In this document: positions 22,622 to 29,396 of the stretch, in pieces
How positions within the stretch are numbered: the stretch's first letter is position 1
Layout: every line of letters starts with the position of its first letter
Source of the DNA: Candidatus Peregrinibacteria bacterium
GTDB lineage: Bacteria; Patescibacteriota; Gracilibacteria; Peribacterales; Peribacteraceae
Direction of reading: 5' to 3'
Length of the DNA stretch: 40,700 bases
Assembly (NCBI GenBank): GCA_016186175.1
Contig: JACPMB010000002.1
Location: 1 to 40,700, forward strand
Position numbers and translations under genes: made by a program
Notes under the pieces: generated by a model
Told to the model about the DNA's origin: nothing
What the model saw: the letters and a program-made list of their open reading frames with translations, nothing else
The model's database searches: none

Positions 22622-23374
22622 ATGACGTCAGTTGCGTTATATACCGTTGGCAGCGTCCTGCTCGTCAGCGCCGTATCGCTCGCCGGCATCGCGCTCATCG
22701 GCCTGAGCGACGACGCTTTTGCGAGGGCGCTTTCAATTTTGATCAGCTTCGCCGTCGGGGGACTTCTTGGCGACGTCTTCATTCACATTTTGCCGGAGAT
22801 CTCTTCGTACGGCCCGGAATTCTTCCAGTCCGCGTCGCTGATAATTCTCGGCGGCATACTGCTCTCGTTCCTGCTCGAAAAGATAATCCACTGGCGCCAC
22901 TGCCACTCGCCTGACTGCCCCGAGCATCCGCGCGCGCTCGGGCTCGTCAGCCTGTTCGGCGACGCAGTCCATAATTTCTCGGACGGGCTGCTGATAGCGG
23001 GCAGTTACCTTGTGAACGTTCCGACCGGGATCGCTACAACTCTCGCGGTCGTGCTGCACGAGATTCCGCAGGAGATCGGCGACTATGCGATTTTGCGGCA
23101 CAGCGGATACACGCGGAGCCGCGCCATCTTCCTAAATTTTCTCACTGCGCTCATGGCGGTTGCTGGGGCTACACTGGTTCTGCTGCTGCAAAAAACGCTT
23201 CCGAACATGGAGCGGTACCTGCTTCCGCTGGTCGCGGGCAACTTTCTATACATAGCCATCGCCGATTTGCTGCCCGAACTGCACAAGCAGACGCGCGCCA
23301 TCCGTTCGGCCATGCAATTGCTTGTGGCGCTCGCAGGCGTCGCCGTCATGTTCGCGTTTAGGGCAATGGAATGA
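22622..23374 (+). CDS. ZIP-family metal transporter
   Basis: A polytopic inner-membrane protein of about 250 residues that should import zinc or related divalent metals. Predicted helices start at YTVGSVLLVSAVSLAGIALI. The two metal-binding helices are present: HNFSDGLLIAGSYL (helix IV) and HEIPQEIGDYAIL (helix V). Between helices III and IV is a short variable loop with His and Cys (HWRHCHSPDCPEH) that may bind metal. The ATG at 22622 begins just before the first helix; an ATG at 22586, 2 bases after the RNA methyltransferase stop, is also possible. The short gap suggests co-transcription. Confidence 0.9.
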   Translation: MTSVALYTVGSVLLVSAVSLAGIALIGLSDDAFARALSILISFAVGGLLGDVFIHILPEISSYGPEFFQSASLIILGGILLSFLLEKIIHWRHCHSPDCPEHPRALGLVSLFGDAVHNFSDGLLIAGSYLVNVPTGIATTLAVVLHEIPQEIGDYAILRHSGYTRSRAIFLNFLTALMAVAGATLVLLLQKTLPNMERYLLPLVAGNFLYIAIADLLPELHKQTRAIRSAMQLLVALAGVAVMFAFRAME

Positions 23375-23401
23375 GTGCGGGTGGACGCGGTGTTGTGGAT
23401 C

Positions 23402-24904
23402 TCAAAAAAGTTGCTGGGGCGTTTTTGGCGGTAAGCGATATTGCTCAACTAATTTCTTTGAGATAGGCAGTTTTTCCAATCCTCTAGGTTCTACTTTTAT
23501 TGCTCCTGATCCGTACGATTTTCCCACGAGTTCCAAGTTAGAAACTGTATCTGGATGCTGCAAAATAGCCCATAGACCTTCAATAAAATTCTCATCATTT
23601 GATCTCGGATATACACAAAGGAAACCCGTCAACGGAATAACATCCGCCTCATTTTTTATGAACCGTGCATTTCGTCTTCCAAGATATGCAAATAAAAACT
23701 TTGGAGTTTTTCTCACCTCCATTTTATACCAAGGTTTCCTTGTAGAAATGAGAGCTCTCTTTGGAAGCCCCTCTTTTTCTCCTGCCAAAATATAATTTTT
23801 TACTGAACTTGGCATATTTTCCCATGTATGCCCATTCGGGAAAAATAGAAAGGTCGGACGTCCCTTTTTTTCCAGATGCGAAAGCGTGTCCTCTGTAAAA
23901 TGTGCTCTTTCTGCATCCCTTGTCCTCCCCACTGCTCGCAAGAGAAATGCGTCAGGAATGCCGATTTCTTTTGCTTTTTCTCGTGTAAGAAAGAAAAAAT
24001 CATTAGCTCCCGTAGCAACACCGCGCATTACTTTGGCAAAATCCACGAGAGTAAATTCACAATCATTTTCTATTCTCGGTGGCCTCGAAAGTCCGGTAGC
24101 AAGAGCCTCGTTTAAATCTCGCTGGTAAACAGCAAGATCGCCATAACCATCATTTACCAAATCATTTTTAGTAAATTCAAATAATTCCTCACTTTCAGAC
24201 ACCAAACATTTTACCCAGATAATTTTTTCTTTTGGCGTGTCGTTCTGGATCAGTAAAATGACTGCATTTGTATCTACTCCTGGAAAGGGAGTGGCTTTGT
24301 GATCAAATGTAATGACTCCATCAATACAAAACTTTTTTGAAATCCAGTTCCAAAGATCATTGGAAAACACACCTTCGCAAGTATCAGCTGGCATAATGAA
24401 GGCGAGCCGACCACCCCTATCAAGCAGATGAAGCGCTTGTATCAAAAAGTAGATATGCAGTCCTGCGCGCCCATCCAGCGTACCTCCAAGCGTACGGAGG
24501 CTGAGCATGTGAAAGCTGTTTTTGACTTTTGGCGCAAGACGATGATGGCGGATGTACGGTGGATTTGCGACAATGGCCTTAAATAGTTTCTTTGGTGGGT
24601 CTAGGATGAAATCCCGTACTTCTAAGTCAGCATCGTTATCGAAGATACCTTCTGCTCGTGCTTCATCAATAACTACCGGGTCAATGTCTATGCCATAAAA
24701 CCTTTTCTCTGGAGCAACATTCTTAAGAGCAGTATAAAATGCCCCCTTGCCGACTCCAGGATCGAAAACGCAGTCCGCTCCTTGTGCGACATAGGCAACC
24801 ATTGCCTCTGCAATCCAATTTGGAGTCCAAAACTGGCCCTTATCGCGAAGTCTTTCACGATCGATCCATTGAGTAGGCAGTTTTTGATGAATCACTGTCT
24901 GCAT
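23402..24904 (-). CDS. Gamma-class adenine-N6 DNA methyltransferase of an AccI-like R-M pair
   Basis: Protects host DNA by methylating adenine at the site cut by the adjacent endonuclease. The protein of about 500 residues has the SAM motif FDPGVGKGAFYTALKN, the acidic motif YGIDIDPVV and the catalytic NPPY in IVANPPYIRHHRL, with a C-terminal target-recognition region. Order of motifs (SAM site before NPPY) marks the gamma class, as in M.TaqI and Eco57I-type proteins. The ATG at 24904 (MQTVIHQKLPTQWI) gives a 13-base overlap with the end of the endonuclease gene. Codon use is more AT-rich than the housekeeping genes to the left, consistent with acquisition. Confidence 0.88.
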   Translation of the reverse strand: MQTVIHQKLPTQWIDRERLRDKGQFWTPNWIAEAMVAYVAQGADCVFDPGVGKGAFYTALKNVAPEKRFYGIDIDPVVIDEARAEGIFDNDADLEVRDFILDPPKKLFKAIVANPPYIRHHRLAPKVKNSFHMLSLRTLGGTLDGRAGLHIYFLIQALHLLDRGGRLAFIMPADTCEGVFSNDLWNWISKKFCIDGVITFDHKATPFPGVDTNAVILLIQNDTPKEKIIWVKCLVSESEELFEFTKNDLVNDGYGDLAVYQRDLNEALATGLSRPPRIENDCEFTLVDFAKVMRGVATGANDFFFLTREKAKEIGIPDAFLLRAVGRTRDAERAHFTEDTLSHLEKKGRPTFLFFPNGHTWENMPSSVKNYILAGEKEGLPKRALISTRKPWYKMEVRKTPKFLFAYLGRRNARFIKNEADVIPLTGFLCVYPRSNDENFIEGLWAILQHPDTVSNLELVGKSYGSGAIKVEPRGLEKLPISKKLVEQYRLPPKTPQQLF

Positions 24905-25836
24905 AAAGAATGTAAAATATCCAGTGCCTCTGGGCAAAGATCAAGTCGTCCCCCATCAAACTTCACATAAGGAAGAATGTGTCCGTTCTTGTCTTCAACA
25001 CAGGCAGATACAAGGGATGGCTCCTCAGTGGCGTTTCCAAGGCGATAACCATATCGATAATAAATTTTGTAGATCGATTTCTTAGTCGTAGCACCTCCGG
25101 GGGCCTGGAATGTTTGAATTGTTGGTTCTATAAACTCCTTTCTTATGAGTCGTTCCGCTTCGTTCAAAGAGATACCAAATGCCTGGTCGTAAAATACATG
25201 CCATATATGAATGGGAGCATGATTTTGCTTTTGCCATTTTTTTAGCGGCATTCTGTCTTCTTCCTTGATGATTATCGTTGGCAAAACAGCGGCTTTCTTC
25301 AAACCGAGTTTTCCTTCCAATCTTTTTTGAGGGGAAAACTCTGTGGTATAGTCAGGCATCTTTCTGGATTTCCACAAACTGGTCTCACACTCGATTGCAA
25401 CTATCGCTTTCTTGAGCAAAGGCTGCAGTTTATTCTCTGCAACAAAGGGCAGTTCCTGAACGCCGCCGATACTTGCTAGGAATCTTCTGATCTCGCTCTC
25501 ATCCGACTTCCTAAAAAGAAGCAAATCAGGCCGCTTGATTTTTCCCAGTCCGGCTTTCTCCAATCTTTCAAAGTAAAGTTCAAACGCGCGGACGTCATTA
25601 GCTGGAGCTGTACCGCTTGGGCCGTAAGGAATGGCAAAATATTCGTCACCTCGATTGACAGCCTCGATGAGGCGATTTTCGCTCCAGACTCCTTGCGACC
25701 AACGCATCAAAAAATCGCTTCCTCGTAGGCGTCTCGGATTCAAAAGAAATGATGACCATGGCACATCGCCGTAGCCTCTGAGCGTGAACTCAATTTCCTC
25801 AATATCAACGCTGATGGATGATTCGAACGGATGCAT
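24892..25836 (-). CDS. Type II restriction endonuclease, AccI-like
   Basis: A 314-residue protein upstream of, and overlapping, a DNA methyltransferase gene. Recognisable blocks are QGVWSENRLIEAVN, YFAIPYGPSGTAPANDVR, ELYFERLEKAGLGKIKRPD, AIVAIECETSLWKSRKMPDY and SPQKRLEGKLGLKKAAVLPT, which I match from memory to the AccI family (AccI itself cuts GT/MKAC). The Asp of RPDLLLF and the acidic ECETS are candidate PD-(D/E)XK-type residues, with Glu where Lys is commoner. No truncation is seen. The endonuclease precedes the methyltransferase in transcription. The recognition site of this copy cannot be predicted. Confidence 0.72.
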   Translation of the reverse strand: MHPFESSISVDIEEIEFTLRGYGDVPWSSFLLNPRRLRGSDFLMRWSQGVWSENRLIEAVNRGDEYFAIPYGPSGTAPANDVRAFELYFERLEKAGLGKIKRPDLLLFRKSDESEIRRFLASIGGVQELPFVAENKLQPLLKKAIVAIECETSLWKSRKMPDYTTEFSPQKRLEGKLGLKKAAVLPTIIIKEEDRMPLKKWQKQNHAPIHIWHVFYDQAFGISLNEAERLIRKEFIEPTIQTFQAPGGATTKKSIYKIYYRYGYRLGNATEEPSLVSACVEDKNGHILPYVKFDGGRLDLCPEALDILHSLCRQ

Positions 25837-25912
25837 ACATTTTCCAGTACGAAGGGCAGTAGCACGGTAAAACAGAGTTCCAAAATTTCATAATGCGTAA
25901 GCCGGCGCATTG

Positions 25913-26302
25913 TTATAGTGTACGTTTGTACACCAACACATTCTTAATCCAATTCCACGACAAAGGATATTCCAACATCAGAGCTATGGATGCCGCCAGC
26001 AGTCCGATATCCCGCGACGTGATCTCAGTGATGCCGACCGTGATGAGTACAACGATCCAGTGGAGAGAAGCGAGTAGTGCACCGAGCCATGTCCACATGC
26101 CGATAACGAGGAGTAGGCCGATGACTATATCCAATACGGCCGTCTGGAGCATTGCTGCACGCATGCTGCCGGGAATCAGATGAGCGGCCCATGGTTGAAT
26201 GAGGGCAGCCCAATCATCGGGAGCTCGGTAGATGAGAATGCCGATCCAGAGGAATGTGATGCCCACTCCGACCCGGAGGATAGTCGAAGAACTTGCCTTC
26301 AT
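25913..26302 (-). CDS. DoxX-like small membrane protein
   Basis: A 129-residue membrane protein with four predicted helices (ILRVGVGITFLWIGILIYR; LQTAVLDIVIGLLLVIGMW; TWLGALLASLHWIVVLITVGI; IGLLAASIALMLEY). The RVGVGITFLWIGILI start and overall size fit the DoxX/DoxD-like family, whose members act with thiol or quinone redox partners. The ATG at 26302 overlaps the stop of the VKOR gene by 4 bases (ATGA); the frame is open upstream only as a shadow of that gene. The tight overlap argues for a joint redox function. The exact role is not known. Confidence 0.75.
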   Translation of the reverse strand: MKASSSTILRVGVGITFLWIGILIYRAPDDWAALIQPWAAHLIPGSMRAAMLQTAVLDIVIGLLLVIGMWTWLGALLASLHWIVVLITVGITEITSRDIGLLAASIALMLEYPLSWNWIKNVLVYKRTL

Positions 26303-26838
26303 AAGAGGGAGGGGAAGAAGAGAGAATGAATGAGGAAGAGCAGGCTCATGAGCCAGATCGTCCCGGCGGAAATGAGGCACCACACGCACCATGCGCGGAT
26401 CACTCGCCATTGAAGATACGTGAGGAACAGCGACATGATGCTGCCACTGATTAACAGAAAGGCGATCATTGGAACCCACAGGGACAGCGGCCTCGTGCCG
26501 GAGACGCTGAGTCCCAATATCAGTGCTATGACAAGGTAATAGGCAAACCCCAAGACATCATTCTTCACCAAGAAGAGACGGCTGTATTTGCTACGCAGGA
26601 CAATCTGACAATTTTCTCCACCCAGACAGACGGGATTTTCATTGGCTCTTCGAATTCTCACGAGATAGGATGTTTCGCTGATGCCGATGGCAGCCAGCGT
26701 GAAGAGTAGTGCGAAGAGCGTCATTAATGACAAGATGCTACTCCTTTTTCCGGACTTTCTGAATGCATTGTATTGGCGGGAAACCTTGAGGTATCTCATC
26801 GCATCTCCCATGCCCATGAGTTTGGGAAATTCGTGCAT
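26299..26838 (-). CDS. Vitamin K epoxide reductase (VKOR) family protein
   Basis: VKOR homologues reoxidise DsbA-like proteins using quinone, driving disulphide formation in exported proteins. The 179-residue protein has four predicted helices and both Cys pairs: C71 and C77 in the loop (NPVCLGGENCQIVL) and the active-site pair C151/C154 (AWCVWCLISAGT) at the start of a late helix. A Ser-rich first helix region (ISETSYLV) matches the family. No thioredoxin-like partner is fused or adjacent; the DoxX-like protein overlapping its stop may serve instead. The ATG at 26838 is kept; 26799 is an alternative. Confidence 0.88.
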   Translation of the reverse strand: MHEFPKLMGMGDAMRYLKVSRQYNAFRKSGKRSSILSLMTLFALLFTLAAIGISETSYLVRIRRANENPVCLGGENCQIVLRSKYSRLFLVKNDVLGFAYYLVIALILGLSVSGTRPLSLWVPMIAFLLISGSIMSLFLTYLQWRVIRAWCVWCLISAGTIWLMSLLFLIHSLFFPSLL

Positions 26839-26858
26839 AACGTAACAGGCTTGACCTC

Positions 26859-27761
26859 TTACGCTATCGCCGACGTTGTTTTATAGCAGCTGCTATAAAG
26901 CAATATAGAATCACATGGAAAGGACGCCGGATAGGACTCCTCGCTCTCGATCACCCGTGAGTAGACGTTCTCGCAATTCGCGTCCTCGCCCGTTTGGGGT
27001 GGGCAAAAGACCATATGACTGTACACTTCTTTGGTTGTTGCTATGCCTATTCGCTTCTCCGCCATTTGGCAATAATCGGGAGATATATCTATTCCGATAA
27101 AGTGTCGGCCAAGTTCCTTGGCGGCCACGGCGGTTGTACCTGAGCCCATGAATGGATCAAGAATAATCCTCGCTGTGGCGGATGAGATAATCCGGTTAAT
27201 GAGAGCAGCGGGAAAAGCAGCCGGATGAGGATTATTCATCTCCTGAGTAAACTCCCAAACATCTCCGAATGCATTTGCCTTAGGGACAAGCCTGAATTTT
27301 GGTTTTGCAATGAGGTAGATAACCTCATACGTTGGCAGAAAGTACCCTGCATTGAAGTTGAAACCGCCTTTTCGTTTCCAGATAATGATCTGCCTCACAG
27401 GGAAGCCAGACACAATGTCTCGTCTGTCTTGCAGAAGCCCTGCCTGCACTCTCCATTTGTGATTATAGAAAATTGCACCGTCGTCTTTGGTGACTCTAAG
27501 CATTTCTGTCAGACACTCACGTTGCCATTTAGCATACTCGCCATGTGGCATCGCATCATGGTGATGGGAGTATCCGTTCATGAGTGCGGCTCCCGACCAT
27601 TTGCCTCCTCTCCCATCTTTCATGCCGTTTCCCGTTGAATTTTTTAAATTATAAGGAGGACTAGTCACGACAAGATCAATGCTTTTATCTGGCATTTTCT
27701 GCATCAATTCAATGCAGTCTCCACAAAGAATCCTATCAATAAAGTCATTTGGGAATTTCAT
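26859..27761 (-). CDS. Beta-class DNA methyltransferase, apparently orphan
   Basis: A 300-residue DNA methyltransferase with the catalytic motif TSPPYN (residues about 33-38) ahead of the SAM motif LDPFMGSGTTAVAAKELGR, which is the beta-class order typical of N4-cytosine and some N6-adenine enzymes. Other blocks are GDCIELMQKMPDKSIDLVV, IIIWKRKGGFNFNAGYFLPTYEV and DVWEFTQEM. The last 45 residues are unlike the family core and include a 20-bp palindrome in DNA, so the native end may have changed. No intact nuclease adjoins; the next frame upstream is a stump of a type IIG-like enzyme. It may be a solitary regulator or a relic. Confidence 0.88.
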   Translation of the reverse strand: MKFPNDFIDRILCGDCIELMQKMPDKSIDLVVTSPPYNLKNSTGNGMKDGRGGKWSGAALMNGYSHHHDAMPHGEYAKWQRECLTEMLRVTKDDGAIFYNHKWRVQAGLLQDRRDIVSGFPVRQIIIWKRKGGFNFNAGYFLPTYEVIYLIAKPKFRLVPKANAFGDVWEFTQEMNNPHPAAFPAALINRIISSATARIILDPFMGSGTTAVAAKELGRHFIGIDISPDYCQMAEKRIGIATTKEVYSHMVFCPPQTGEDANCENVYSRVIESEESYPASFPCDSILLYSSCYKTTSAIA

Positions 27762-27784
27762 CGTGGGGTACTATAGATTGATTT

Positions 27785-28093
27785 TTACAGAACTTGTAGT
27801 GCGTCGTTGCTGAAAATGTTTCGGTGTACGATTGTACACTCCCGCCTGCCACGTAAAAACGCTTCTTCTGGTGCTTTATGCATGCCTCCGATTCGAATAG
27901 CATCTTCATGGATCACATCATTATAAGTTTCGGCGTAGCCCTGCTCATTATCGATGTCCCATCCAAGAGCTTTGAATAGTAGATCGATAAATTCCCGCCG
28001 AACTTGTGTTTTATTGTACCGAGCGGCCTGATAGGCTTCTTTGTTGCGTTCAAAGCGTTCAACAAGATCGATAATTTTTTGCGGGGCTGGCAT
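27785..28093 (-). pseudogene. Stump of a type IIG / Eco57I-like restriction enzyme
   Basis: A 102-residue frame whose first 75 residues match the N-terminus of large type IIG and Eco57I-like enzymes (KIIDLVERFERNKEAYQAARYNKTQVR, then FIDLLFKALGWDIDNEQGYAETYNDV, HEDAIRIGGMHKAP). In intact proteins this point is followed by a nuclease core of the form YxFRIGGxRKFFVEAKKP; here the sequence turns into an unrelated tail. The remaining 800 or more residues are gone. It most likely records deletion of a full restriction-modification gene, leaving the downstream methyltransferase behind. Confidence 0.75.
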
Positions 28094-28164
28094 TTACGAC
28101 AGACTATAGCGTTTTCAGCGATGGCCTGGAACCTTCACTTTCGTTGGCTGATGCCCGCTCCTCG

Positions 28165-28554
28165 TCATCCCTCTTTTGCTTTGTCGATGATCGAGCGCAC
28201 GATGGCATCGACCTCCTGCGGCATATCGCCCAGATCGACGTGCGGGAAGAACTGCGGGAGGACGACGGGGCGCATGCCCGAGAGGAAGACTGTTCCCTCG
28301 TGAGCGTAGACGTTGATCTTACAGGGCATGCAGAGACCGATCTTGGGGTCGGCGCGGAGGAACTCGCTCGCGTACTTCGCGTTGCAGAACTCCACGATCC
28401 TGTACGGATCACGCTGGATGCCCTTCTCCGCGAGTGTCGCCTGTACGTCGTGAACGTGGAGTACGCGCATCCCCGCCTTCGTAATCTCCTCCTGCACGCT
28501 TGCAAACGCGGTATCGAAGTCTTTGCTCGTTGTGACAGTGTAATCAAAGTCCAT
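28165..28554 (-). CDS. DUF302 family protein
   Basis: A 129-residue cytoplasmic protein of the DUF302 family, a small alpha/beta fold often found near metal- or redox-related genes. Seen are FDYTVTTSKDFDTAFASVQEE at the N-terminus, GMRVLHVHDVQATLAEKG, a Cys in YRIVEFCNAKYASEFL and the paired Cys in IGLCMPCKINVYAHEG. The CMPC pair is typical of the family and could bind metal or cycle as a disulphide. It diverges from the Met-rich SHOCT gene with only 34 bases between starts, so they share a control region. The biochemical role is not established. Confidence 0.88.
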   Translation of the reverse strand: MDFDYTVTTSKDFDTAFASVQEEITKAGMRVLHVHDVQATLAEKGIQRDPYRIVEFCNAKYASEFLRADPKIGLCMPCKINVYAHEGTVFLSGMRPVVLPQFFPHVDLGDMPQEVDAIVRSIIDKAKEG

Positions 28555-28588
28555 GCGTGTATACTACGGGATACTTCACTCCCACGCC

Positions 28589-29278
28589 ATGCTGCACCGC
28601 TTCTCCGTCGCTCTCCTCACTGGCACGCTCCTCCTCTCGCCCATCGTCTACGCGCAAGAAACGGGCGGCATGCCTTCCGATGATCACACCGCACGCGAGG
28701 AAACGGAGGGGAAAGAAATCTGGCAGAAGATGGAACGGAAAGAAGCGAATTGCAAGGATCTCACAGACGAGCAATTCGCCGCCCTCGGCGAGTACTTCAT
28801 GGGGGAGATGACGGGCGATGCCCACGAGGCGATGAACGCGATGATGACACGGATGATGGGTGAGGAGGGCGAAGAACAGATGCACGCGGTCATGGGAAAG
28901 CGCATGAGCGGATGCGGAGGGGACGGGACGCTCCCCTTGGGTAACGCGGGAATGATGATGCCCATGATGGGTGGCGGCATGATGGGAGGAGGCTGGAACA
29001 ACGCATCTCCGATTATGGGAGGATGGTCAAACGGCGCTGCTCCCGATACGATGTCGTCCATGATGGGATTTGGATCGGGCTTCGCGCCTTTCGGCATGAT
29101 CTTCATGCTCCTCTGGTGGGTGCTCATCATCGCCGGGATCGTCGCATTGGTGAAATGGATCTCGCGCACCTCCGGTACGGCGGGAGGAAACTCCGCGCTC
29201 GACATCCTGAAAGAGCGCTACGCCAAAGGAGAAATCGACAAGAAGGAGTTCGATGAGCGCAAGAAGGATCTCTCCTGA
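28589..29278 (+). CDS. Exported Met-rich protein with a SHOCT tail
   Basis: About 229 residues. A signal peptide (MLHRFSVALLTGTLLLSPIVYAQE) is followed by an acidic region, then a Met- and Gly-rich stretch (GMMMPMMGGGMMGGGW), one membrane helix (FGMIFMLLWWVLIIAGIVALV) and a C-terminal SHOCT motif (ALDILKERYAKGEIDKKEFDE). The Met-rich segment would lie outside the membrane and resembles copper(I)-binding clusters, so a role in copper handling is inferred. The ATG at 28589 is preferred over 28553, which would put 12 polar residues before the signal. It diverges from a DUF302 gene. Confidence 0.8.
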   Translation: MLHRFSVALLTGTLLLSPIVYAQETGGMPSDDHTAREETEGKEIWQKMERKEANCKDLTDEQFAALGEYFMGEMTGDAHEAMNAMMTRMMGEEGEEQMHAVMGKRMSGCGGDGTLPLGNAGMMMPMMGGGMMGGGWNNASPIMGGWSNGAAPDTMSSMMGFGSGFAPFGMIFMLLWWVLIIAGIVALVKWISRTSGTAGGNSALDILKERYAKGEIDKKEFDERKKDLS

Positions 29279-29284
29279 CCGCAC

Positions 29285-29374
29285 ATGAAACTCGGCATCA
29301 TCCTGCAATCGAACGCGCCATAGCATGTGTGGAACGCCCTGCGGGATGGGAAGTGCCAAATAGCACAGAGCTGA
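29285..29374 (+). pseudogene. Decayed DsrE-like gene fragment
   Basis: Seven bases after the SHOCT gene, an ATG opens MKLGIILQSNAP, then TAG, then in the same frame HVWNALRDGK before another stop at 29372. DsrE-family proteins begin with a similar MKLGIIL..N(D/E)PE.VWN pattern, so this looks like their first 20-odd codons with a nonsense change and loss of the rest. The match is short and from memory. The 118-base gap between the SHOCT gene and the trehalose operon holds nothing else recognisable. Confidence 0.35.
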
Positions 29375-29396
29375 ATTTCTATTGCACAGAATTCGA

